Assembly (NCBI GenBank): GCA_017519885.1 | Contig: JAFWRO010000054.1 | Coordinates: 48,973 to 112,972 of the forward strand | Length of the DNA: 64,000 nt | Direction of reading: 5' to 3' | DNA from: Liminaster sp017519885 | GTDB taxonomy: Bacteria > Bacteroidota > Bacteroidia > Bacteroidales > UBA3663 | Shown here: piece by piece, positions 47,218 through 54,361 of the stretch | Layout of the letters: each line of letters opens with the position of its first letter | How positions within the stretch are numbered: the stretch's first letter is position 1 | The notes under the pieces: model-generated | Told to the model about the DNA's origin: nothing | Database searches by the model: none | The model's input: the letters and a program-made list of their open reading frames with translations, nothing else | Made by a program: the position numbers and the translations under genes

Positions 47218-47249
47218 TTTGCTTTAATTAAAAAAAAAACGTATCTTCG
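47218..47249 (+). promoter_or_regulatory. Rightward promoter for uxaC-kdgK-kdgA-transporter
   Basis: TTTG (47218-47221), 20 bp, TATCTTCG (47242-47249). The -7 box differs from consensus by one base (TTCG for TTTG), which may point to activator dependence. The leader to 47401 is about 145 nt. Confidence 0.55.
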
Positions 47250-47400
47250 CCCCATGAAATTAGCAAAAACACTACAAATTTTGCAGATTTCGCTAATGAA
47301 AACCTAAGCGTACGACTATAGTACACTAAGAATAGTTAATGATAAAAAACTCCTCTAATCGGGTTTCATCTTATACAAACACAATAAACACTTTTTTACA

Positions 47401-48816
47401 ATGAAAGCATTTTTGGATGAGAACTTCCTGCTGCAGACCGAAACTGCACAGAAGCTTTACCACGAGCATGCGGCTAAAATGCCGATCATCGATTATCACT
47501 GTCACCTCATTCCCCAGATGGTAGCCGAAAACAAGCGTTTCGAGTCTATCGCACAGATCTGGCTCATGGGCGATCACTACAAGTGGCGTGCCATGCGCAG
47601 CAATGGCGTTGACGAGCGTTTCTGCACCGGCAAGGATACCACCGACTGGGAGAAGTTCGAGAAGTGGGCAGAGACAGTTCCCTACACTTTCCGTAACCCT
47701 CTCTATCATTGGACTCACTTGGAGCTCAAGACAGCTTTCGGCATCACCGAGACCTTGAATCCAACCAATGCTCGCGCCATCTATGACAAGTGCAACGAGC
47801 TCATCGCTACCGACCCCAAGTTCACTCCTCGTGGACTTATGAAGCATTATAATGTAAAGGTTGTCTGCACCACCGACGATCCTGCCGATTCTCTCGAATG
47901 GCACAAGATTGTTGCTGCCGACCCAACAGCCGAAACTCGTATGCTCCCAACATGGCGTCCCGATGCCGGTATGAACATCGAGGCTGCTACCTGGAAGGCA
48001 TACATTGAGAAGCTCGAGAAGGTGAGCGGTGTTGAGATTAAGAAGTTCGCCGACCTCGTTGATGCACTTCAGAAGCGTCACGACTTCTTTGCCGAGATGG
48101 GCTGCCGCCTGTCTGACCACGGCATTGAGGAGTTCTATGACGAGCCTTACACCGATGCTGAGATTGATGCCATCCTCGACAAGGCTTTGGCTGGCAAGTG
48201 CCTTACTGTCGAAGAGACACGCAAGTACAAGCACGCTTACCTCAAGGAGCAGGGCAAGATGGACTTTGCTTCGGGTTGGGCACAGCAGTACCACTACGGC
48301 GCTATCCGCAACAACAACAGCAAGATGTTTGCCAAGTTGGGCGCTGACACAGGTTTCGACTCCATCGGCGAGTTCACAACCGCTAAGGCCATGAGCCACT
48401 TCCTTGACGAACTCAATGCAGAGGGCAAGCTCGCCAAGACGATCCTCTACAACCTCAATCCTTGCGCCAACGAAGTTATTGCCACCATGCTTGGCAACTT
48501 CCAGGATGGTTCTGTTCCCGGCAAGATCCAGTTCGGTTCGGGCTGGTGGTTCCTCGATCAGAAGGACGGCATGGAGAAGCAGATGAATGCACTCTCGGTT
48601 CTCGGCCTGCTCAGCCGCTTCGTCGGCATGCTCACCGACTCTCGTTCGTTCCTGTCTTATCCTCGTCACGAGTACTTCCGTCGCACCCTCTGCAACCTCC
48701 TCGGCAACGATGTTGAGAACGGCCTCGTTCCATACGTTGGTTATGAGAAGGACCGCTTGAACCAGATGGTTGAGGACATTTGCTACAACAATGCCAACAA
48801 CTATTTCAAATTCTAA
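47401..48816 (+). CDS. uxaC: Glucuronate/galacturonate isomerase
   Basis: 471 residues, normal length. Converts glucuronate to fructuronate and galacturonate to tagaturonate. An amidohydrolase-like barrel with the metal-binding IIDYHCHLIPQMV near residue 30, VVCTTDDPADSLEWH in the middle, LSDHGIEEFY, and FVGMLTDSRSFLSYPRHEYFRR at the C-terminus. First gene of the rightward operon. Confidence 0.97.
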   Translation: MKAFLDENFLLQTETAQKLYHEHAAKMPIIDYHCHLIPQMVAENKRFESIAQIWLMGDHYKWRAMRSNGVDERFCTGKDTTDWEKFEKWAETVPYTFRNPLYHWTHLELKTAFGITETLNPTNARAIYDKCNELIATDPKFTPRGLMKHYNVKVVCTTDDPADSLEWHKIVAADPTAETRMLPTWRPDAGMNIEAATWKAYIEKLEKVSGVEIKKFADLVDALQKRHDFFAEMGCRLSDHGIEEFYDEPYTDAEIDAILDKALAGKCLTVEETRKYKHAYLKEQGKMDFASGWAQQYHYGAIRNNNSKMFAKLGADTGFDSIGEFTTAKAMSHFLDELNAEGKLAKTILYNLNPCANEVIATMLGNFQDGSVPGKIQFGSGWWFLDQKDGMEKQMNALSVLGLLSRFVGMLTDSRSFLSYPRHEYFRRTLCNLLGNDVENGLVPYVGYEKDRLNQMVEDICYNNANNYFKF

Positions 48817-48860
48817 TTTTTAATACACATTATTAATAACCAATAATTCATTTTCAAACA

Positions 48861-49883
48861 ATGGGAAAGATCATCACCCTTGGCGAAATCATGCTTCGCC
48901 TTTCTCCTAACGGCCAGGACCGTTTCATTCAGACCGACGTATTCCGTATCATCCCCGGTGGTGGCGAGGCTAATGTAGCCGTAAGCTGCGCCAACTATGG
49001 ACATGATGCATATTTCGTAACCAAGCTGCCAAAGCACGAAATCGGCCAGATCGCTGTGAACTCTCTTCGTCGCTATGGCGTCAACACCAAGTACATCGCT
49101 CGTGGCGGTGACCGTGTAGGTCTCTACTATTGCGAGACAGGTGCTTCGATGCGTCCTTCTAAGGTTATCTACGACCGCGCTCATTCTGCCATCGCTGAGG
49201 CTGATCCTTCAGACTTCAACTTCGACGAGATCATGGAAGGAGCTGACTGGTTCCACTGGTCGGGCATCACTCCAGCCATCTCCGACAAGGCTGCCGAGCT
49301 CACCAGGCTTGCTTGTGAGGCTGCCAAGCGTCATGGCGTTACCGTATCGGTTGACCTTAACTTCCGCAAGAAACTGTGGACTTCCGAGAAGGCTATCTCT
49401 ATCATGCGTCCATTGATGAAGTATGTCGATGTCTGCATCGGCAACGAGGAGGATGCTGAACTTTGCCTCGGCTTCAAGCCCGATGCTGACGTTGAAGGCG
49501 GTGAGACCAATGCTGCCGGCTACGAGGGCATCTTCAAGCAGATGAAGGAGGAGTTCGGATTCAAGTATGTTGTTTCGACCCTTCGTGAGTCGTTCAGCGC
49601 TACCTTCAATGGCTGGAAGGCCCTTATCTATGACGGCAAGGAGTTCTATCAGTCGAAGCGTTACGAGATCAACCCAATCATCGACCGTGTAGGTGGTGGC
49701 GACAGCTTCTCTGGTGGCCTTATCCATGGCCTTCTCACCAAGCCAACCCAGGGCGAGGCTCTCGAGTTCGCAGTTGCAGCTTCTGCTCTCAAGCACACCA
49801 TCAATGGTGACTACAACCTCGTAAGCGAGGCTGAGGTTGCATCTCTTGCAGGCGGCAACGCAAGCGGCCGTGTTCAGCGTTAA
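48861..49883 (+). CDS. kdgK: 2-keto-3-deoxygluconate kinase (PfkB family)
   Basis: 340 residues. Phosphorylates KDG to KDPG with ATP. The PfkB/ribokinase fold is shown by IIPGGGEANVAVSCANYG near the N-terminus and the anion-hole and base motif DRVGGGDSFSGGLIHG near residue 280. SVDLNFRKKLW and CIGNEEDAELCLG are typical of KDG kinases. It lies 44 bp after uxaC. Confidence 0.93.
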   Translation: MGKIITLGEIMLRLSPNGQDRFIQTDVFRIIPGGGEANVAVSCANYGHDAYFVTKLPKHEIGQIAVNSLRRYGVNTKYIARGGDRVGLYYCETGASMRPSKVIYDRAHSAIAEADPSDFNFDEIMEGADWFHWSGITPAISDKAAELTRLACEAAKRHGVTVSVDLNFRKKLWTSEKAISIMRPLMKYVDVCIGNEEDAELCLGFKPDADVEGGETNAAGYEGIFKQMKEEFGFKYVVSTLRESFSATFNGWKALIYDGKEFYQSKRYEINPIIDRVGGGDSFSGGLIHGLLTKPTQGEALEFAVAASALKHTINGDYNLVSEAEVASLAGGNASGRVQR

Positions 49884-49898
49884 TACATTAATTTATAT

Positions 49899-49938
49899 TA
49901 CTGATTTACGATTGGCTCAGGCCTTTCGTAAATCAGTA
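49899..49938. repeat. Perfect 13-bp inverted repeat between kdgK and kdgA
   Basis: TACTGATTTACGA (49899-49911) and TCGTAAATCAGTA (49926-49938), loop 14 nt, within an operon. Likely an intercistronic hairpin that stabilises or attenuates mRNA. The sequence after it is only weakly T-rich. Confidence 0.8.
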
Positions 49939-49967
49939 GTTTAATAACTTTTCCATTCATTTATATC

Positions 49968-50636
49968 ATGGCAAGATTTGATAAGTTTCAGGTGATGGCC
50001 AAGATCGGTGCCGCACCAATGGTTCCTGTATTCTACAACAAGGATGTCGAGATTTGCAAGAATGTCGTAAAGGCTTGCTACGAAGGTGGTGTACGTGCTT
50101 TCGAGTTCACCAATCGTGGCGACTTTGCACATGAGGTATTCGGCGAGCTCAACAAGTGGGCAGCCAAGGAATGCCCCGAATTGGCTCTTGGCGTAGGTTC
50201 GGTTGTCGATGCTCCTACAGCTGCTCTCTATATCCAACTCGGCGCTTGCTTCGTTGTAGGTCCTCTCTTCAATCCTGATATTGCTCCTGTCTGCAATCGT
50301 CGTAGCGTATGCTACTGCCCAGGTTGTGTAACTCCTTCCGAGATTGGCAAGGCTCAGGAACTCGGCTGCGAGTTCACCAAGATCTTCCCAGGTGATGTTG
50401 TAGGTCCAAACCTAGTGAAGGGTCTGCTCGCTCCAATGCCTTGGTCGAAGATCATGGTTACCGGTGGCGTTTCTCCCGATGCTGACAACCTGAAGAAGTG
50501 GTTCGACGCTGGCGTTTACTGCGTAGGTATGGGTTCGAAGCTCTTCCCGAAGGACAAGGTTGCTGCTGGTGACTGGGCATACGTTACCAACAAGTGCAAG
50601 GAGTGCTTTGATATCATTGCAGGATTCAAGAAGTAA
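49968..50636 (+). CDS. kdgA: KDPG/KHG aldolase
   Basis: 222 residues. Cleaves 2-keto-3-deoxy-6-phosphogluconate to pyruvate and glyceraldehyde 3-phosphate. Class I aldolase with the catalytic Glu in RAFEFTNRG (about residue 48) and the Schiff-base Lys in EFTKIFPGD (about residue 139). The phosphate loop is MVTGGVSPDADNLKKWF. It lies 84 bp after kdgK across a hairpin and 29 bp before the transporter. Confidence 0.93.
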   Translation: MARFDKFQVMAKIGAAPMVPVFYNKDVEICKNVVKACYEGGVRAFEFTNRGDFAHEVFGELNKWAAKECPELALGVGSVVDAPTAALYIQLGACFVVGPLFNPDIAPVCNRRSVCYCPGCVTPSEIGKAQELGCEFTKIFPGDVVGPNLVKGLLAPMPWSKIMVTGGVSPDADNLKKWFDAGVYCVGMGSKLFPKDKVAAGDWAYVTNKCKECFDIIAGFKK

Positions 50637-50665
50637 AGATTGACCCGATAACATAATTCTATTAT

Positions 50666-52123
50666 ATGGGAAATCCACAAGAAAAGAAAACTAACTGGCG
50701 CTGGTATCTCTGTGTCCTCTTGTTCGTGGCTACCACCGTGAATTATCTGGACCGTCAGGTACTTTCGATGACCTGGAAGGAGTTCATCGCACCTGAATTC
50801 CACTGGACCGATAGCGACTACGGCACCATCACTGGTATCTTCTCCATCATCTATGCCATTGCCTGTCTCTTTGCTGGTAAGTTCATCGACTGGATGGGCA
50901 CCAAGAAGGGTTATCTTTGGGCAATTGGCGTATGGAGCCTTGGTGCATGTTTGCACGCAGGCTGCGGATGGGTTACCATGAAGTATACGGGCCTTGCCGA
51001 CGTTGAGGCACTTCGTGCCGTACAGGCTGGCTCCGACCTGGCTGTTACTATCGCTACCGTTTCGGTTTACCTTTTCCTCTTCTGCCGTACTGTCCTCGCC
51101 ATGGGCGAGGCTGGCAACTTCCCGGCTGCCATCAAGGTTACTGCCGAGTACTTCCCCAAGAAGGACCGTGCTTTCGCAACCTCTATCTTCAATGCCGGTG
51201 CTTCTGTAGGTGCTCTTGCAGCTCCTCTTACCATCCCTGCATTGGCTAAGGCCTGGGGTTGGGAGATGGCATTCATCATCATCGGTGGTCTTGGCTTCAT
51301 CTGGATGTTCTTCTGGGCATTCATGTACGACAAGCCTGAGAAGTCCAGCCATGTGAATGCTGCCGAGCTCGACTACATCCAGCAGGACGATGCTGCCGAA
51401 GCAGCTGCTGCAGCTGAGGCTGCTGCCACTACTGCCGAGGAGCCTTCGATTGGCTTGCTCGAGACCCTCAAGTTCAAGCAGACCTGGGCCTTCATCTTCG
51501 GTAAGTTCCTGACCGATGGTGTTTGGTGGTTCTTCCTCTTCTGGGCACCCGCTTACTTCCAGGATCAGTTCGGTTACAAGGCTTCGTCGGGCATGGGTCA
51601 GGCACTCATCTTCACGTTGTACTTCATCGTTACGTTCCTCTCCATCTATGGTGGTTATCTGCCAAAGCTCTTCGTCGAGAAGAAGGGTATGGAGCCTTAT
51701 TCAGGACGTATGCGTGCAATGTTGATCTTTGCGTTCTTCCCCATCTTCGCCCTCTTTGCCCAGCCTCTTGGTGCTTACAGCGCTTGGTGGCCGGCTATCA
51801 TCATCGGTTTGGCAGGTGCTGGTCACCAGGCTTGGTCGGCCAACCTTTATTCTACAGTTGGTGATATGTTCCCGAAGTCTTGCGTCGCTACCATCACAGG
51901 TATCGGCCAGATGATGGGCGGTTTCGGATCGTTCTGCATCAACAAGGGTTCTGGCGAACTCTTCGACTATGCAGCTGGTCAGGGTGCTGCTTTCACCTTC
52001 TTTGGTTTCGAAGGCAAGCCCGCTGCCTACATGATCGTATTCTGCATCTGCGCAGTTGCATATCTCATCGCTTGGAACATCATGCATGCACTTGTTCCAA
52101 AGTACAAGAAGATTGAACTCTAA
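50666..52123 (+). CDS. MFS transporter, hexuronate:H+ symporter (ExuT-like)
   Basis: 485 residues, twelve predicted helices. The N-terminus, RWYLCVLLFVATTVNYLDRQVLS, is the anion:cation symporter family signature. FIDWMGTKKGYLWAIGVWSL and GEAGNFPAAIKVTAEYFPKK follow. The central cytoplasmic loop carries an unusual Ala/Glu-rich stretch (about residues 245-260). The C-half has the AGHQAWSANLYSTVGDMFPK segment. It is the last gene of the hexuronate operon; a terminator follows. Glucuronate/galacturonate uptake is inferred from context. Confidence 0.9.
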   Translation: MGNPQEKKTNWRWYLCVLLFVATTVNYLDRQVLSMTWKEFIAPEFHWTDSDYGTITGIFSIIYAIACLFAGKFIDWMGTKKGYLWAIGVWSLGACLHAGCGWVTMKYTGLADVEALRAVQAGSDLAVTIATVSVYLFLFCRTVLAMGEAGNFPAAIKVTAEYFPKKDRAFATSIFNAGASVGALAAPLTIPALAKAWGWEMAFIIIGGLGFIWMFFWAFMYDKPEKSSHVNAAELDYIQQDDAAEAAAAAEAAATTAEEPSIGLLETLKFKQTWAFIFGKFLTDGVWWFFLFWAPAYFQDQFGYKASSGMGQALIFTLYFIVTFLSIYGGYLPKLFVEKKGMEPYSGRMRAMLIFAFFPIFALFAQPLGAYSAWWPAIIIGLAGAGHQAWSANLYSTVGDMFPKSCVATITGIGQMMGGFGSFCINKGSGELFDYAAGQGAAFTFFGFEGKPAAYMIVFCICAVAYLIAWNIMHALVPKYKKIEL

Positions 52124-52148
52124 TGTACTTTTTCAAGTATTTTTAATC

Positions 52149-52190
52149 AAAACCACCCGTATGTTTAGCATATTTGGGTGGTTTTGTTTT
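52149..52190 (+). terminator. Terminator of the hexuronate operon
   Basis: 10-bp stem AAAACCACCC/GGGTGGTTTT (52149-52158 and 52176-52185) followed by GTTTTCC. Confidence 0.85.
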
Positions 52191-52253
52191 CCTTTATTCT
52201 TCAAAAAATCATGTTTTTTTGGGCAAATTCTTCAAAATACCAAAAAGTGGGTA

Positions 52254-52284
52254 TTGAATGAACGCCAAATTTGCCCTACCTTTG
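52254..52284 (+). promoter_or_regulatory. Orphan promoter before a possible small RNA
   Basis: TTG (52254-52256), 20 bp, TACCTTTG (52277-52284), a full match to TAnnTTTG. No gene start follows before a terminator at 52364. Confidence 0.55.
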
Positions 52285-52290
52285 CAGCGT

Positions 52291-52392
52291 CAAAAATGAT
52301 AATTTGTTTTATATCATAATAAATAGTTTAAGAAGAAATAGTTGGTACTAATAGAAGTGAAAGAGGGCTGCGCGTGAGCGTAGCCCTTTTTG
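52291..52392 (+). ncRNA. Candidate small RNA, about 100 nt
   Basis: The 386-bp gap between the transporter and the beta-helix gene holds a promoter-like pair (52254-52284) and then, about 80 nt after the expected start, a strong terminator: GGGCTGCGC, loop GTGA, GCGTAGCCC (52365-52386, one mismatch), with a T-run. A weaker inverted repeat (ATGATA ... TATCAT) lies near the 5' end. No open frame longer than a few codons is present. I match no known RNA family. It could instead be a second terminator or an untranslated leader. Confidence 0.4.
52364..52391 (+). terminator. Terminator of the candidate small RNA
   Basis: Nine-position GC-rich stem with a GTGA tetraloop (52365-52373 and 52378-52386; one non-pairing position), then five T. 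Confidence 0.8.
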
Positions 52393-52438
52393 TTGCTATT
52401 CTATTCATTAATTATTTTTTGAAAATCTCCACGAAAAG

Positions 52439-52470
52439 TTTGCAACATTCATAAAAAAGCACTATCTTTG
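52439..52470 (+). promoter_or_regulatory. Promoter for the beta-helix/GH31/methyltransferase operon
   Basis: TTTG (52439-52442), 20 bp, TATCTTTG (52463-52470); start codon at 52510. Confidence 0.8.
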
Positions 52471-52509
52471 CCCCCGAAATACCTATATTAATACGCACAC
52501 GCATACGAC

Positions 52510-54321
52510 ATGAAAGCGAAATCTGTATTGTTGTCTATGGTTATGGCATTGTCAGGCTCTATTTGCTTAGCGGAGCCTGTGCATATCTATGCTTCTCCCG
52601 ATGGATTATCACCACACGAAGCGCTTCGTGAAGCGCGAGAGATGCGGCGTCTGCATAAGGTCGGGACTTCCGACACGCTGTATATTCACCTTGCCGAGGG
52701 AACCTATTATCTCGGCGAGACGTTGTTCGTGCGTCCTGAGGATAGTGGTACTCCTTCTTCCCCCACGGTTATTATTGGTGCCGAGAACGGGAAGTCTGTA
52801 CTGAGTGGAGGTGTTCCTTTGAAGATGAAGGGTGACGATGACGATCAACCCGAATACTATTACTCATATTCGCTGATTCGAAAAAATCCTATTTTTGTGC
52901 GTCAGCTTTGGAAGGGTGACGAAAAGGTGCCACATTCTTCACTTGTCCCCCTTGACAGCATGATTAACATTATCGACTTTCGAAAGGATGAACGAGAGGT
53001 TTGGATTCCACTTGCCACTTTTCAGCCATTTTTGAAAGGTGATGTTGTAGCCGAGCTTCGCAATTTGGAGATGATTCTGCATCAACGATGGGCCATGGCG
53101 ATATTGCGTGTCAAAGATTATGCGATCGAAGGAGATATCGTCAAACTATCATTCGAAGAACCTGAGTCACGACTTGAGTTTGAGCATCCATGGCCACAAC
53201 CTGTCGTCAACGAGGATAGGGGGGATGGTGTGTTGAGAACATCCTCCTTCAATCTGTTGGGTGGCCTTTGCTTCCTCAAACCTGGTACATGGTTTCATGA
53301 CAATGGCTCAGGTGTCTTAATGTATCGTCCTACTGAGATTGAACAGAACTTGTCCAATTCTTCATTCACAGCCCCCGTGCTTCAAACGCTTGTCGAAGTG
53401 TCTGGCTCCCTCGAACGCCCCGTGCATGACATCATCTTCCGTAATGTCAGCTTCCAGCACGCAGCATGGAATCGTCCTTCTTTCAAAGGTCACGTCACCT
53501 TGCAGGGAGGAATGTATCTCCTCGATGCCTATAAATTGCAGATACCCGGTCTTCCCGAAAAGGAATATCTCGAAAATCAGGCGTGGATTGAGCGCCCTGA
53601 AGCTGCGGTAACTGTACGTGGTGGCCAGCGCATCAATTTCGAAGGTTGTGAGTTCACCCATCTCGGAGCTACTGGTCTCGACTACGTTTGGGCAGATTCT
53701 GCCTGCGTGGTGAAGAGTTGTCATTTCCACGACATTGGAGGTACTGCCTTGGCGCTTGGTGCTTTCCCCGATCGTGGCTTCGAGACACACGTCCCCTTCC
53801 GCCCTGTCAATATGCGTGAGCTTTGTTCCGACTTCCTCATTGCCGATAATCTGATTGAGGACGTCACCAACGAGGATTGGGGATGTGTCGGTATCGGAGC
53901 AGGCTATGTGGCTGATTGCATCATCGAACACAACATCGTCCGCGACGTCAATTATTCCGGCATTTGCATAGGGTGGGGATGGACTCCGCTTGATTCCGGT
54001 ATGAAGAACAATCACATTCGTGGCAACAAGGTCTATCGTTTCGCGAAGATGCTTTATGATGCAGGTGGCATCTACACGCTTTCCTATATGCCGGGTTCGA
54101 CTATCGAAGACAATATCATCGACGAGATCTATCCTCCCAAATATGCTACCAATCTTCGCGGATTCTATATCTATCTCGACGAAGCCACCGATGGCGTAAC
54201 GATCCGCAACAATTGGTGTCCCGAAGAACGCTTCGGCGATAATCGCCCCGGTCCTGATGTACATTGGATAAATAACGGCCCCAAGGCCACACCCAATACC
54301 GATTGGCTCAAAAGCAAGTAA
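52510..54321 (+). CDS. Secreted right-handed beta-helix protein, possible glycosidase
   Basis: 603 residues. A signal peptide ends ICLAE. Next comes PVHIYASPDGLSPHEALREAREM, the opening of parallel beta-helix glycan enzymes, then a leader region with ENGKSVLSGG. Beta-helix rungs run over about residues 300-560 (RINFEGCEFTHLGATGLDYVW, CVVKSCHFHDIGGTALALG, IEHNIVRDVNYSGICIGWG, AGGIYTLSYMPGSTIEDNII). The layout recalls GH141 and related families, whose founding member is an alpha-L-fucosidase acting on rhamnogalacturonan II; this assignment is by resemblance only. It is first in the operon, 40 bp before the GH31 gene. Confidence 0.8.
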   Translation: MKAKSVLLSMVMALSGSICLAEPVHIYASPDGLSPHEALREAREMRRLHKVGTSDTLYIHLAEGTYYLGETLFVRPEDSGTPSSPTVIIGAENGKSVLSGGVPLKMKGDDDDQPEYYYSYSLIRKNPIFVRQLWKGDEKVPHSSLVPLDSMINIIDFRKDEREVWIPLATFQPFLKGDVVAELRNLEMILHQRWAMAILRVKDYAIEGDIVKLSFEEPESRLEFEHPWPQPVVNEDRGDGVLRTSSFNLLGGLCFLKPGTWFHDNGSGVLMYRPTEIEQNLSNSSFTAPVLQTLVEVSGSLERPVHDIIFRNVSFQHAAWNRPSFKGHVTLQGGMYLLDAYKLQIPGLPEKEYLENQAWIERPEAAVTVRGGQRINFEGCEFTHLGATGLDYVWADSACVVKSCHFHDIGGTALALGAFPDRGFETHVPFRPVNMRELCSDFLIADNLIEDVTNEDWGCVGIGAGYVADCIIEHNIVRDVNYSGICIGWGWTPLDSGMKNNHIRGNKVYRFAKMLYDAGGIYTLSYMPGSTIEDNIIDEIYPPKYATNLRGFYIYLDEATDGVTIRNNWCPEERFGDNRPGPDVHWINNGPKATPNTDWLKSK

Positions 54322-54361
54322 AAACTTCCATTGCAAGTAATAAATTCTTTTGTCTAAATAT

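Noticed and set aside
47254..47307. A 17-codon leader peptide upstream of uxaC
   Set aside because: Its ATG lies at or before the expected transcript start (about 47256), and there is no attenuator-like regulation motif.
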